A stretch of 64,000 bases of DNA from Pseudomonadota bacterium (lineage in GTDB: Bacteria; Desulfobacterota; Desulfovibrionia; Desulfovibrionales; Desulfovibrionaceae), in the NCBI GenBank assembly GCA_023399375.1, contig JAEWPX010000173.1, forward strand, positions 32,494-96,493. Reading direction: 5' to 3'. Under the pieces are notes generated by a model that saw only the letters and a list, made by a program, of their open reading frames with translations, was not told where the DNA came from and did not search any database. This document shows positions 17,821 through 26,636 of this stretch, piece after piece (positions within the stretch are counted from its first letter, which is position 1; each line of letters starts with the position of its first letter). Position numbers and translations under genes: made by a program.

Positions 17821-18017
17821 GCACAATCCTTCTACAAGGCACTGATCGGGCAAGCGTGCCGTAACGCAAAAATGGCATAGCGCCTGCCATTAATCAAGAC
17901 AATTCGCGCCCGCACGGCCCGCCGACGGCCCCGGGAGCGCGGCGGCCCGGGGGAATCGCCACGCCGGCCTGCCCCGCCGCCGGGACAGGCGTTCGGCCAC
18001 GCCCACATGGGACGCGA

Positions 18018-18056
18018 GCGGTTGGTGAATATATTATTTACTTGAATTATAACGAA
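18018..18056 (-). promoter_or_regulatory. AT-rich segment, candidate promoter of yggT-ilv run
   Basis: A conspicuous AT-rich patch in otherwise very GC-rich DNA, between the HAD gene stop (18047) and yggT start. On the minus strand it contains AATAAT and TATATT hexamers usable as -10 elements. I could not match a convincing -35, so this rests on composition and position. Confidence 0.3.
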
Positions 18057-18745
18057 GAGTTTCCCGTCTGGCAATCCTTGGCCAAGTCGGGCAAGCCGTC
18101 CAGGCAGGCGAGCAGCGTGGGGAAATCCGGAACGTACATGGCGGCCGCGAGGCCGGGGTTCTTGTAGGCCCAGAAGCCGACGCCGGCGGCCTGGGCCGTG
18201 CGCTCGTCCAGGGCCGAATCGCCGATGTAGGCCACCGATTCCCGTGGCAGGTCCCAGTCGGACAAAATGATGCGCACGCCCTCAGGGTCCGGCTTGGGCC
18301 GCTTGAGGCTGCCGGCGCTGATCACCGGGTGGAAGTACTGGTCGATCTCCAGGTGTTTGAGCAGATTGTCCACGGTGTTGGTGCGGTTGGTGTGCACGGC
18401 CAGGCGCACGCCCCGCGCCGCAAAAGCGGCAAGCACGTCCGTCAGGCCGTCCTCCATGTAAATGTAAGGGTAGATGTCGGCATAGTTGAGGTTGCGCCGC
18501 ACTTCCTGGGCTTCTTCCATGCGCTCGGCCGGAATGATGCGCGCCAGGCATTCATTCACGGAGTGCATGTGCACGTAGTCCTCCTCTTCCGGCGTGATGG
18601 GCAGCATGCCGATCCCTTCGCGGATGAGGTTGTAGTACATGCGGTTGGCGTCGTGGGAATCGACCAGCACGCCGTCGCAGTCGAAGACGACGCCCTTGAT
18701 CCGGGAAAGAAAGTCCGGCGGGGACGCGGGATTGCAAACGTACAC
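18047..18745 (-). CDS. HAD-superfamily phosphatase, phosphoglycolate-phosphatase-like
   Basis: 232 residues. All HAD motifs are present: FDCDGVLVDS (motif I, near residue 20), AVHTNRTNT (motif II), KRPKPDP (motif III lysine) and IGDSALDERTAQAAG (motif IV). A helical cap lies between I and II. It likely hydrolyses a small phosphorylated metabolite in the cytosol; the substrate is unknown. The GTG start at 18745 has AAGGAG five bases upstream and lies nine bases after the stop of the next upstream gene, so they form an operon. Confidence 0.85.
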   Translation of the reverse strand: MYVCNPASPPDFLSRIKGVVFDCDGVLVDSHDANRMYYNLIREGIGMLPITPEEEDYVHMHSVNECLARIIPAERMEEAQEVRRNLNYADIYPYIYMEDGLTDVLAAFAARGVRLAVHTNRTNTVDNLLKHLEIDQYFHPVISAGSLKRPKPDPEGVRIILSDWDLPRESVAYIGDSALDERTAQAAGVGFWAYKNPGLAAAMYVPDFPTLLACLDGLPDLAKDCQTGNSSL

Positions 18746-18754
18746 GGAGGCTCC

Positions 18755-19570
18755 TTAGGGTTTGACCACGACGACCGGGCGCGGGGCGTCGAGCCAGGGG
18801 GCTTCGGGATCGGGACGGGTCCGGCCGAGCAGCCGCCAGCCGGTCTCCCGGACCGTTTCGAGCGCGGCGTCCGGCGCGCCGTCCGGGAACCAGGCGGCAA
18901 GGTCGGCCTCGCTTGCCGGGGCGAAGGCGATGCCGGCGTCGCGCCAGGTGTCGGCGATGTCGGCATCGGCGACGAAAAGGCCGGCCCCGGCCGGGGCCAC
19001 GGCCCAGAACGCGGGCAAGGTCCTGCGCCAGGAGGGAGCGAATTCCGCGGCCAGGGCCGAGAGCGGCGGTAGTGCGCCGGCCTCGTCCAGGACGTGGGTG
19101 AGCTCCTCGGCGTCGTCGTCCGCCTCCAGGCCCAGACTTTCGGCCATGGCTTTGCGGAAGCGCGCGTCGAGCTCCCCTGCCCCGGCGAGTTCGCCGAGGC
19201 TCTCCTCGACCATGTAGGCCAGACACAGGGAAAGCTGGGCCGCCTTGGCCCGGCGGGCGGCCACGCGGGAGGGATCGAGGGCGTCCTCGAGCTCCTCGCG
19301 CGCGGCAAAGGAGGTCTCGGCGAAAAAGTGGCCGCCGGCCGTGCCGCCGAGCAGGGCGAGGTCCTTGGGATTTTTGACTTCCCGGCGCAGCCGGTCGAAT
19401 TCGCGCAAAAAGGCCTTGAGCTCCTCGCCGCCAAGGGGCAATGCGCCAGGTCGCAGCCGCGACGCCGCGTCCTCGGGACCAAGCCCCGGGTCGAGCAGAT
19501 GTATGCCGGCCGGCAGATCCTCGCCGGCCAGGGCCGGATGCAGATGCGGGAAAAACAGCAGACCGCTCAT
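18755..19570 (-). CDS. Hypothetical protein, unrecognised
   Basis: 271 residues with no signal peptide, membrane helix or cofactor motif I recognise. It begins MSGLLFFPHLHPALAGEDLP and has a long helical, charged middle (ELKAFLREFDRLRREVKNPKDLALL, then RRAKAAQLSLCLAYMVEESL), ending in a beta-like PRPVVVVKP. ATG 19570 is preceded by AAGGA at a distance of about 10. It is co-directional with the HAD phosphatase (nine-base gap) and with the Cys-rich gene upstream (27-base gap). A lineage-specific Desulfovibrio protein is my guess. Confidence 0.65.
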   Translation of the reverse strand: MSGLLFFPHLHPALAGEDLPAGIHLLDPGLGPEDAASRLRPGALPLGGEELKAFLREFDRLRREVKNPKDLALLGGTAGGHFFAETSFAAREELEDALDPSRVAARRAKAAQLSLCLAYMVEESLGELAGAGELDARFRKAMAESLGLEADDDAEELTHVLDEAGALPPLSALAAEFAPSWRRTLPAFWAVAPAGAGLFVADADIADTWRDAGIAFAPASEADLAAWFPDGAPDAALETVRETGWRLLGRTRPDPEAPWLDAPRPVVVVKP

Positions 19571-19597
19571 GGAGATACCGTCCTTGGCGTTGTGACG

Positions 19598-19972
19598 TTA
19601 CGTATCCTGTCGCCGGGCGAAACGCGGACAGACGCCGGCGCAGAGGGGCAGGGCCAGCAGGCAGAGATCCCCGGCGGCGTTCGCGCAATCCGGGAACGAC
19701 GTCGTATCACCGGGCGGACGCATCCGACAAGAGCCTTCCCGGGCCATGGCCGCCGGAAACCGGGCCTTCCAGGCCAGTCCGGCCTGCTCCTCGGTCATGC
19801 CCAGGTTCTCGGCGCGCAGGGCGAAATCGTCGAACGCCCGTCCCAGGCGCAACAGCACGACGCAATGGTGGCTTTCATCAAGCCCCGGGTTGCGCTGCTC
19901 CTCGTACAGGCAGCGGCCGGAACGGTAGTACCGGCAGTCATGCCCCGGCAACCGGGTAATTCTGGCCGCCAT
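19598..19972 (-). CDS. Cysteine-rich hypothetical protein
   Basis: 124 residues with nine cysteines in three groups: HDCRYYRSGRCLYEEQRNPGL near the start, single cysteines at HHCVVLL and GSCRMRPP, then CANAAGDLCLLALPLCAGVC near the C-terminus. The layout suggests a metal site (zinc or Fe-S), but no family name is certain. ATG 19972 is supported by GGAGG seven bases upstream. It is divergent from tatA with 87 bp between starts and leads the operon into 18755 and the HAD gene. Confidence 0.7.
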   Translation of the reverse strand: MAARITRLPGHDCRYYRSGRCLYEEQRNPGLDESHHCVVLLRLGRAFDDFALRAENLGMTEEQAGLAWKARFPAAMAREGSCRMRPPGDTTSFPDCANAAGDLCLLALPLCAGVCPRFARRQDT

Positions 19973-20059
19973 TACGTGTCCTCCATGGCGACCGCCATTC
20001 CTTGACCTGCCATGGGGCCGCGTGTATAGCCTCGACCAACCCACTCGCGGAGGCAGCGC

Positions 20060-20254
20060 ATGTTTGGAATCGGATTCCCCGAGCTTATTATTATTTTGGT
20101 CATTGTGCTCATTATTTTCGGAGCGAACAAGCTTCCCGAGATCGGTGCCGGCATGGGCAAGGCGATCAAGAACTTCAAGAAGGCCACCAACGAGCCCGAC
20201 GAGATCGACGTGACGCCCGGCAAGCCCAAAGACGACGGCCCGGACAAGCAATAG
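20060..20254 (+). CDS. tatA: Twin-arginine translocase subunit TatA/TatE
   Basis: 64 residues. One N-terminal membrane helix (FPELIIILVIVLIIFG) is followed by the hinge and amphipathic helix ANKLPEIGAGMGKAIKNFKKA and an acidic, disordered tail. TatA oligomers form the passage for folded proteins carrying RR signal peptides, needed in this lineage for many periplasmic redox enzymes. GGAGG lies six bases before the ATG. No tatB or tatC is adjacent. A strong terminator follows at once, so it is a single-gene unit. Confidence 0.95.
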   Translation: MFGIGFPELIIILVIVLIIFGANKLPEIGAGMGKAIKNFKKATNEPDEIDVTPGKPKDDGPDKQ

Positions 20255-20275
20255 GCCCCCCCTCTACGATCGCAA

Positions 20276-20308
20276 GGCCCCGACGGAGCTTCCGCCGGGG
20301 CTTTTTTC
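20276..20308 (+). terminator. Rho-independent terminator of tatA
   Basis: GCCCCGACGG pairs with CCGCCGGGGC (one mismatch) around a 5-base loop, followed by TTTTTT. It starts 22 bases after the tatA stop. Confidence 0.85.
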
Positions 20309-20334
20309 TTGCCTGACGCGTCTTCCCTCGAGGG

Positions 20335-21480
20335 TCATTGCGACGCGCCGCCCCGCAGTTGCGTCGCAGCCGCCAGCACGGCCCGGCCGAGCGCCTCGGC
20401 CAGGGCCTGGCGCTTTTCGGGCGCGGCCAGGACGCTGGCGTCGGCCGCATGGGACAAAAATCCCGCCTCCACCAGCACGGCCGGCGCATCGGCTTCGTCC
20501 AGAAGTCGGAACGGGCCCGTGCCCGCCCCGCGCACCGGCAAGGGCGAGCCCGCCGCCGCGGCTGCGGCCATGGTCCGGGCCGCACGCCCGGCCGCAAGGA
20601 CTTGCGGCGTGCCGGCGGCGCGGCTGGCGGCAGCGAAAAAGGACTGTGCGCCCAGGCGTCCCGGCTGCATTTCAAGGCTTTCGTGGGCCGCATTTTCCAC
20701 ACGCGCCGCCGCGCCGGCCACGGCATCGGAAGGTTCGCGGGCAAAGGCGTAAAACGCCAACCCCGACGCGGCGGGCTCGGGCACGCGCGCGGCGTGGATG
20801 GAAACGAACAGATCCGCGTCGTAGAAACCGGCCAGGGCCGCGCGGGCCCAGCCCGGCAGGGTCACGTCGGCCGTGCGGGTGAGGGCCACGCTCACGTCGT
20901 CGCCCTTGGCGGCGAGCACCCGGGCCAGGCGCAAGGCGATGTCGAGACTGACGTCCGCCTCGCGAAGCCCCGCCCCGGGCGCACCCGGATCGAGGCCGCC
21001 GTGCCCGGCGTCGATGCACACCCGAAACGGGCCTTCACGGCCGGCCCGCGGCCCCTTGGCCAGGAGCGCCTCGCGCTCGGCCCTGGCGTCGGCGGAGAGC
21101 GTCCGCGAACGCCCTGGCGGCGGAGTCGCGGACTTGCCGTCCTTGGCGGGCAGCGGAAACTGGCCGATGGTTTCGGCCATGATCCGCGACAGGGTGTCCT
21201 CGGGATTGAGGCGCACGGCCATGGTGAAATGCGCAAGCGCCTCGCGCGCGTCGCCGCGCTGGAGCCAGGCGCGTCCGAGCAGGGCCTGGACGCGGTCGTT
21301 GCGTGGGTCCTTGCCCTGGGCCTCCTTGAGCAGTGACAGAGCCTGATCGGTTTCGCCGCCGGTCAGGGCGGCCTGGGCCTCGCGTGCCAGTTCGTCGGCG
21401 CTCTCGGCCCGCACGAAGGGCGCGAAGGCGAGACAGCACGACAGGATCAGACAGAAAAACGCGGCAATGCGGCGGCTCAT
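20335..21480 (-). CDS. N-acetylmuramoyl-L-alanine amidase (Amidase_3) with TPR region
   Basis: 381 residues. Signal peptide MSRRIAAFFCLILSCCLAFAPFVRA, then a TPR-like region (about residues 25-105: DQALSLLKEAQGKDPRNDRVQALLGRAWLQRGDAREALAHFTMAV), then a zinc amidase domain. Zinc ligands are visible: DAGHGGLDPG, the Glu in LREADVSLDIA, the His in LFVSIHAAR and the C-terminal VLVEAGFLSH glutamate. It cleaves the amide between muramic acid and the stem peptide during cell separation or recycling. The ATG overlaps the miaA stop in ATGA. The TPR extension may link it to a partner complex. Confidence 0.88.
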   Translation of the reverse strand: MSRRIAAFFCLILSCCLAFAPFVRAESADELAREAQAALTGGETDQALSLLKEAQGKDPRNDRVQALLGRAWLQRGDAREALAHFTMAVRLNPEDTLSRIMAETIGQFPLPAKDGKSATPPPGRSRTLSADARAEREALLAKGPRAGREGPFRVCIDAGHGGLDPGAPGAGLREADVSLDIALRLARVLAAKGDDVSVALTRTADVTLPGWARAALAGFYDADLFVSIHAARVPEPAASGLAFYAFAREPSDAVAGAAARVENAAHESLEMQPGRLGAQSFFAAASRAAGTPQVLAAGRAARTMAAAAAAGSPLPVRGAGTGPFRLLDEADAPAVLVEAGFLSHAADASVLAAPEKRQALAEALGRAVLAAATQLRGGASQ

Positions 21481-22403
21481 GCCCCGCCCTCCCCGCGCCA
21501 GGCCGTCACGGCGCGCATGATGCCGGCCGTGTCGTCCGGGGAAAACCAGCGCACGTTCGGCTCCTTGCGAAACCAGGTCAGCTGGCGCTTGGCATAGGCG
21601 CGCGTGCTCGTGAGCCAAGCGGCCTTGGCCGCTGCCAGGTCGCACGCGCCGCGCAGATGGGCGACGAGCTCCGGTCCGCCGATGCCCGAAAGTCCGGGCG
21701 CGTCGGCGGGGTAGCGCGCAAGCGCGGCGCGCACCTCTTCCACGGCCCCGTCCCGGGCCATGGCTTCGATGCGCGCGGCTAGGCGCGGCGTGAGCGCGTC
21801 CAGATCGGTTTCGAGGCCGATCTTGCGGACGTTCCAGGCGGGCGCGTCGGGATCGGGCTGCGTATGCCACCACGTGAGCGTGCGCCCCGTGGCCTTTTCG
21901 ACTTCGAGCGCCCGGGTCACGCGCTGGCGGTCGGCCGGGGCGATGCGGGCGGCGGCCTCCGCATCGACAGCGGCCAGGCGCGCGTGCATGGCCGCCGGCC
22001 CCAGGGCGTCATAGTCCCGGGCCACGGCTTCGCGGATATCGGCCGCGACTGCGGGAATGGGCGCAAGGCCCCCGAGGATGGCCCGGAAATAAAGCCCCGT
22101 GCCGCCGACCAGCAGCGGCAGCAGGCCGCGTTCGAGGACGGAGCGCACGACGAAGCGGGCCCGTTTGGCATAGCTTCCGGCCGTAACGGTATGGTCGATG
22201 GGCGTGTCGCCGTAGAGGAAATGCGGGCAGCGCGCCTGCTCCTCGGGCGTGGGCTGGGCCGTCAGCACGGCGAGCCCGGCGTAGACCTGCCGGGAATCGA
22301 CGTTGACCACCGCCCCGCCAAAGGCCTCGGCCAGGGCCAGGGCCGCCCCGGTCTTGCCCGTGCCCGTGGCCCCGAGCAGGCAGACAACCTTTGCGCCGGC
22401 CAT
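21477..22403 (-). CDS. miaA: tRNA dimethylallyltransferase
   Basis: 308 residues. Walker motif LLGATGTGKTGAALALAE near residue 10, NVDSRQVYAGL, and LVGGTGLYFRAILGGL near 100 are MiaA signatures; the C-terminal TRAYAKRQLTWFRKEPNVRWF is also typical. It adds a dimethylallyl group to A37 of tRNAs reading UNN codons. The ATG lies after the coaD stop with a two-base gap, and its stop overlaps the amidase start, so it sits in the long bamD-to-amidase run. Confidence 0.95.
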   Translation of the reverse strand: MAGAKVVCLLGATGTGKTGAALALAEAFGGAVVNVDSRQVYAGLAVLTAQPTPEEQARCPHFLYGDTPIDHTVTAGSYAKRARFVVRSVLERGLLPLLVGGTGLYFRAILGGLAPIPAVAADIREAVARDYDALGPAAMHARLAAVDAEAAARIAPADRQRVTRALEVEKATGRTLTWWHTQPDPDAPAWNVRKIGLETDLDALTPRLAARIEAMARDGAVEEVRAALARYPADAPGLSGIGGPELVAHLRGACDLAAAKAAWLTSTRAYAKRQLTWFRKEPNVRWFSPDDTAGIMRAVTAWRGEGGA

Positions 22404-22405
22404 GC

Positions 22406-22921
22406 TCACGCGCCCTTGTCCTCTCCGCCGAGGCCGAATTTTTCGAGCACCCGTTCGCGGACCAGCTCCGGGACCATGCCGCGGATCTCGCCGCCGTGCT
22501 TGGCCACTTCCTTGACGATGGTGGAGCTGATGTAGAGCCACTGGTAGTCGGTCATGATAAAGACCGTCTCGATGCTGCGGTCGAGCTTGCGGTTCATGAG
22601 CGCCATCTGGAATTCGAACTCGAAGTCGGAGACGGCGCGCATGCCGCGCAGGATGACGTTGGCGCGGCGGTTCTTGACGTAGTTGACGAGCAGGCCCTGA
22701 AATCCCTCCACCATCACGCTCGCGTCCTGGTCGAAGACGTCCTCGGCGATGGCGACTCGTTCGTCGAGGCTGAAAAGGGGCGTTTTGTGGGAATCCCCGG
22801 CCACGGCCACTATGACCGAGCCGAACACCTTGGCCGCGCGGCGCACCAGGGAGACGTGGCCGTTGGTCAGGGGGTCGAAGGTGCCGGGGTAGACGGCGAC
22901 GCAGTTTCGCATGGCGTCCAT
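22406..22921 (-). CDS. coaD: Phosphopantetheine adenylyltransferase
   Basis: 171 residues. YPGTFDPLTNGHVSLVRRA near the N-terminus holds the (H/T)xGH nucleotidyltransferase motif, and YISSTIVKEVAKHGG near 130 is the second signature. It catalyses the penultimate step of coenzyme A synthesis. ATG 22921 is chosen because GAGGA lies seven bases upstream; a second ATG three codons later has none. This start lies inside the 3' end of rsmD, giving a 55-base overlap of the two reading frames. Confidence 0.94.
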   Translation of the reverse strand: MDAMRNCVAVYPGTFDPLTNGHVSLVRRAAKVFGSVIVAVAGDSHKTPLFSLDERVAIAEDVFDQDASVMVEGFQGLLVNYVKNRRANVILRGMRAVSDFEFEFQMALMNRKLDRSIETVFIMTDYQWLYISSTIVKEVAKHGGEIRGMVPELVRERVLEKFGLGGEDKGA

Positions 22922-23478
22922 AGAATGATCCTCGTTTGCCCGTAGGCGCGGTCGGTGACCACGGTGAGGGCGTCCGGCGCATCGGCCGGGTCGAACGCGG
23001 CAGCGGCCTCGATTTCCGCCGCGAGCACGCCGCCGGGCGCAAGGAGCCCGGCCGCGACGATGCCGGCGAGCGTCGGCGGCATGAGGCCGAAGCCGTACGG
23101 CGGGTCCACGGCGATGAGGTCGAAGGGCCCCCCGCCGCCAAGGCGCGGCAAGGCCCTGGCCACATCGGCCTCGACCACCCTGGCCTCGGCCGGCGTAAGC
23201 CCGAGCGTGCGCAGGTTTTCCCGCAGCAGCTTCGCCACGGCGGGATTTTTTTCCACGAAAACGCATTCCCCGGCCCCGCGCGAAATGGCCTCAATGCCGA
23301 CGCTGCCCGCGCCAGCGAAGAGGTCGAGCACGCGCGCGCCCGGGGCAAGGGCCTGCCGTGCGGCCAGCATGGAAAAAAGGGCCTCGCGCACGCGGCCCGT
23401 GGCCGGGCGCAGCCCGGCCGCTTCCATGACCTTGATGCGCCGGCCGCCGAAGCGGCCGGCGATGACGCGCATGCTCAT
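22867..23478 (-). CDS. rsmD: 16S rRNA (guanine-N2) methyltransferase RsmD
   Basis: 203 residues. MRVIAGRFGGRRIKV opens the protein; SAM motif I is LDLFAGAGSVGIEAISRGAG and the catalytic motif is AVDPPYGFG. It methylates G966 of 16S rRNA. The protein runs about 17 residues past the usual RsmD end (TRIILW) into a Ser/Pro/Thr-rich tail that overlaps coaD out of frame. The ATG overlaps the upstream acyltransferase stop in ATGA. The rsmD-coaD pairing is common in bacteria. Confidence 0.94.
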   Translation of the reverse strand: MSMRVIAGRFGGRRIKVMEAAGLRPATGRVREALFSMLAARQALAPGARVLDLFAGAGSVGIEAISRGAGECVFVEKNPAVAKLLRENLRTLGLTPAEARVVEADVARALPRLGGGGPFDLIAVDPPYGFGLMPPTLAGIVAAGLLAPGGVLAAEIEAAAAFDPADAPDALTVVTDRAYGQTRIILWTPCETASPSTPAPSTP

Positions 23479-24536
23479 CGTTTCCGCGACCCCGTGGCCA
23501 CGGCGTAGACGGCCGGCGCGTAGCGCATAAGGAGCAGCCCCAGGCCCGTGCACAAGGCAAAAGTGACCGCAATGAGCAGCGCCATGTAGCCAATGCCGAC
23601 CCAGGTCCCGGACGTGGGATGAAAGAGGAAGCGCGTCCCGTAGATGAGGTAGGAGAGCACCGGCTCGTGGGTGAGATACACGAAAAACGAGACCCCGGAC
23701 AGCCCGAGCAGGAATTTGGACCGGCCAAGCCAGGGATAGCCGGTGAGCAGCCACAGGGCGAGCGTGCCGAAGATCATGTCGTGACGGTAGAACATATGGT
23801 AATACGGCGGATAGCCCTTGAAGTACTCCACCCAGCTGACCGCGGCGAGGGCGGCAAGGCCGAGCAGCAAGCCAAGCCATGTATAGCGCCGCGCCGCGTC
23901 GAGGTCGGCCCCGGTGCGGGCGAGCATGCCGCCCGTGTAAAAAAAGAATGCGCCGCTCAGTTCCACCGCGAGCCCTTCCTGGGGCACGAACATCCACACG
24001 GCCCAGAAAAGGAGAACACCAAGCCGCGGGATCTCCTTGATCACGAAGAAAAAAACCGGGGCCAACAGGAAATAGACGTAAATGTCGCGCAGGAACCACA
24101 AGGGATAGACCGCCGGAAAGCGGTAGACGCCAAGCAGGTATTTCAGGATGCCGTCCGCGCGCAGACCGTTGATGTCGCCCATGTAAGGGGCTTTGTTGAA
24201 AATGAGAATAAGCGCGATGGTGATGGCGTTAAAAAGCAGATACGGGAAAAGGATGGTGCGCGTTTTCTTGAGCGCCATCTTGCGGTAGGCGTCCAGGGTC
24301 GGCTTGTAGGTGAGGTAAAAGAGATAGCCGGAGATGAAAAAGAAGACCGGCACGCACAGGCGGAAGATGTTGTGGTTGACGACGATGAGCACGGCGCGCA
24401 ACGCGTCGGGAATCTCTTTGTAATAGGCCTGCAGGCCTTTCTCGGCATGGACGCCGATGACAAAGATGACGAGAAGCGTGCGCAGCACGTCGAAACGCTT
24501 GGATATATCCGGCGAAACCAGAGTACGGGTGGACAT
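23475..24536 (-). CDS. Acyltransferase 3 family membrane protein
   Basis: 353 residues with about ten hydrophobic segments. The N-terminus FDVLRTLLVIFVIGVHAEKG contains the family (R)...H motif in helix 1; PVFFFISGYLFYLTYKP and YPLWFLRDIYVYFLL follow in family order. Such proteins (OatA/OafA/WecH type) O-acylate cell-surface sugars at the inner membrane. It lies 17 bp after the EF-G paralogue stop and overlaps rsmD by four bases. The ribosome binding site is weak. A second, divergent copy lies at 54084-55196. The acceptor is unknown. Confidence 0.86.
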   Translation of the reverse strand: MSTRTLVSPDISKRFDVLRTLLVIFVIGVHAEKGLQAYYKEIPDALRAVLIVVNHNIFRLCVPVFFFISGYLFYLTYKPTLDAYRKMALKKTRTILFPYLLFNAITIALILIFNKAPYMGDINGLRADGILKYLLGVYRFPAVYPLWFLRDIYVYFLLAPVFFFVIKEIPRLGVLLFWAVWMFVPQEGLAVELSGAFFFYTGGMLARTGADLDAARRYTWLGLLLGLAALAAVSWVEYFKGYPPYYHMFYRHDMIFGTLALWLLTGYPWLGRSKFLLGLSGVSFFVYLTHEPVLSYLIYGTRFLFHPTSGTWVGIGYMALLIAVTFALCTGLGLLLMRYAPAVYAVATGSRKR

Positions 24537-24553
24537 GGGCGGTGGTGTCGGAG

Positions 24554-26605
24554 CTACTGCAACAGGTCGAATTTGGAAAAACGCATGGTGAGCCCGGCGC
24601 GACCCTGGGTGGCCGAACGCAGGTCCGTGGAAAAACCGAACATCTGGCGCAACGGCGCAAGCGCCGTGACGTTTTTATGCCCGCCCCGGTCGGTCATGTT
24701 TTCGATCTTGGCCCCTTTCGCGCCCAAAAGGCCGGCCACGTCGCCGACAAAAGCGTCGGGTACGCCGATTTCGAGCTCCATGATCGGTTCGAGCAGCGCA
24801 GGCCTGGCCGCGGCCAGGGCGTTTTTGAGCGCAAGCGACGCGGCCATGCGGCAGCCCACGGCCGAGGTTTTGCCCTCGGCCGGGAAAATTCCGGTCACGC
24901 GCACGCGCACGTCCTGCACCGGGTAGCCCTTGACCGGGCCGCTTTGCAGGCCGTCCTCCAGGCCTTCGGCAATGGCGTCGAGCCAGGGACGCGGATACTG
25001 GGCGCTGTCCACGGCGAAAGCGATGTCGCGCCCGGCCTCGCGGGGCAGCGGCGCGACGGAAAGCGACACCTTGCCGTGGTGGATGCGGTCGCCGAGCTCG
25101 CGGTCGAACTCGCCCTCCCCGGCCGCCTCGGCCGTGACCGTCTCCTGGTAGACCACCTGCGGTTTGCCCGCACGCGGCGACACGCCGTATTCGCGGCGCG
25201 CCCGTTCGAGGACCACGTCGAGGTGCAGTTCGCCCATGCCGGACAGGATCATCTGGTCGGTGTCGGCGTCGGTGACCAGGGTCAGGGTGGGGTCTTCCTG
25301 GAGCAACTTGTCCAGGACTTCCTTGAGCTTGTCCGATTCCTCGGCGTTTCGCGGCTCGAGCGCCAGGCTGATGACCGGCTTGTACGCGGCGATGGCCTCG
25401 AGCACGATGGGGTCAGCCTTCTCGCACAGCGTGTCGCCCGTGACCGCGTAGCGCAGGCCCGAAACGGCCACGATCTCACCCGGGCCGGCGATCTCGGCCT
25501 TTTCGCGGTGTCCGGCGTGCAGGCGGAAAAGCCTTGCCGGGCGCTCCGCGGCGTCGCGCGTGGCGTTGTAAATGTCCTTGCCGGCCTCCAGGCGGCCGGA
25601 ATAGACGCGCACGAAAACCTGTTTGCGCCCGGTTTCCATGCTGACCTTGAAGACCAGGGCGGCAAGGGGCGCGGCAGGGTCGGGTTCGAAACGCTTTTCC
25701 TCTTTTGTCTTGGGGTCGAGCCCCACCACCGCGCCTCGGTCGAGAGGGCTCGGCAGGAAGGCCAGCACGCCGTCGAGCAGGGGCTGAACGCCGATGTTCT
25801 TGAGCGCCGAGGCGGCGTAGACCGGCACGGCGGCATGGCTCAGCGTGGCGGCGCGCAACCCGGCGACCAGCTGCGCCGTGTCGATGTCCCCGCCGCCGAG
25901 ATAGGCCTCCATGAGCGCTTCGTCGAATTCACACGCCGTTTCCACGAGCTTTTCGCGCCAGGGCGCGGCAGCGGCGGCTTCGTCGTCGGTCAATGTGCGG
26001 TGCGTCACCACCTCGCCCTGGGTCGCCTGGTCGAAATCCAGCCGTTCCATGGCGATGAGGTCGATGACGGCGGCAAAATCCGCGCCCTGGCCCACGGGAA
26101 TGGTCACGGGCACGGGATTGGCCCCGAGCTTGTCGCGCATGGCGGCGAGTGCCCCTTCGAAATCCGCGCCCAGGCGGTCGAGCTTGTTGACGCAGGCGAG
26201 CTTGGGTACGCCATAAGCCACGGACTGCCGCCAGACCGTCTCGGATTGCGGCTCGACCCCGGCCACGGCGCAAAAGACGCCGACGACACCGTCCAGCACG
26301 CGCAGCGACCGTTCGACCTCGATGGTGAAGTCCACGTGCCCGGGGGTGTCGATGATGTTGACGGGGTGGTCCTTCCAGACGCACGTGGTGCAGGCCGAGG
26401 TGATGGTGATGCCGCGCTCCTGCTCCTCGGGCATGAAATCCATGGTGGCCGTGCCGTCGTGCACTTCGCCCATGCGGTGGATGCGGCCGGTGTAATAGAG
26501 GATGCGCTCGGTCAGCGTGGTCTTGCCGGCGTCGATGTGGGCGATGATGCCGATATTGCGAAGGCTGTGGAGCCTGCTTTTGCCGGCTCCTTTTTTGGCG
26601 CTCAT
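24554..26605 (-). CDS. Elongation factor G paralogue (EF-G2 type)
   Basis: 683 residues with the complete five-domain EF-G layout. GTPase motifs are AHIDAGKTTL (G1), ITSAC after RGIT (G2), DTPGHVDF (G3) and NKLDR (G4). Domain II and IV-V marks include GELHLDVVLERARREYGV and MELEIGVPDAFVGDVAGLLGAKGA. No str-operon genes (rpsL, rpsG, tuf) are nearby, so this is probably a second EF-G used for special conditions or ribosome recycling rather than the main fusA. ATG 26605 has GGAG upstream. It follows the 26637 gene by 31 bp. Confidence 0.9.
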   Translation of the reverse strand: MSAKKGAGKSRLHSLRNIGIIAHIDAGKTTLTERILYYTGRIHRMGEVHDGTATMDFMPEEQERGITITSACTTCVWKDHPVNIIDTPGHVDFTIEVERSLRVLDGVVGVFCAVAGVEPQSETVWRQSVAYGVPKLACVNKLDRLGADFEGALAAMRDKLGANPVPVTIPVGQGADFAAVIDLIAMERLDFDQATQGEVVTHRTLTDDEAAAAAPWREKLVETACEFDEALMEAYLGGGDIDTAQLVAGLRAATLSHAAVPVYAASALKNIGVQPLLDGVLAFLPSPLDRGAVVGLDPKTKEEKRFEPDPAAPLAALVFKVSMETGRKQVFVRVYSGRLEAGKDIYNATRDAAERPARLFRLHAGHREKAEIAGPGEIVAVSGLRYAVTGDTLCEKADPIVLEAIAAYKPVISLALEPRNAEESDKLKEVLDKLLQEDPTLTLVTDADTDQMILSGMGELHLDVVLERARREYGVSPRAGKPQVVYQETVTAEAAGEGEFDRELGDRIHHGKVSLSVAPLPREAGRDIAFAVDSAQYPRPWLDAIAEGLEDGLQSGPVKGYPVQDVRVRVTGIFPAEGKTSAVGCRMAASLALKNALAAARPALLEPIMELEIGVPDAFVGDVAGLLGAKGAKIENMTDRGGHKNVTALAPLRQMFGFSTDLRSATQGRAGLTMRFSKFDLLQ

Positions 26606-26636
26606 AAACGCTCCGTGGCTTTGGTCGCGGATCGGA

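Noticed and set aside
17832..18074. 80-codon minus-strand frame between the HAD gene and yggT
   Set aside because: No ribosome site, Arg/Pro-rich composition and no family resemblance; it overlaps the candidate promoter stretch.
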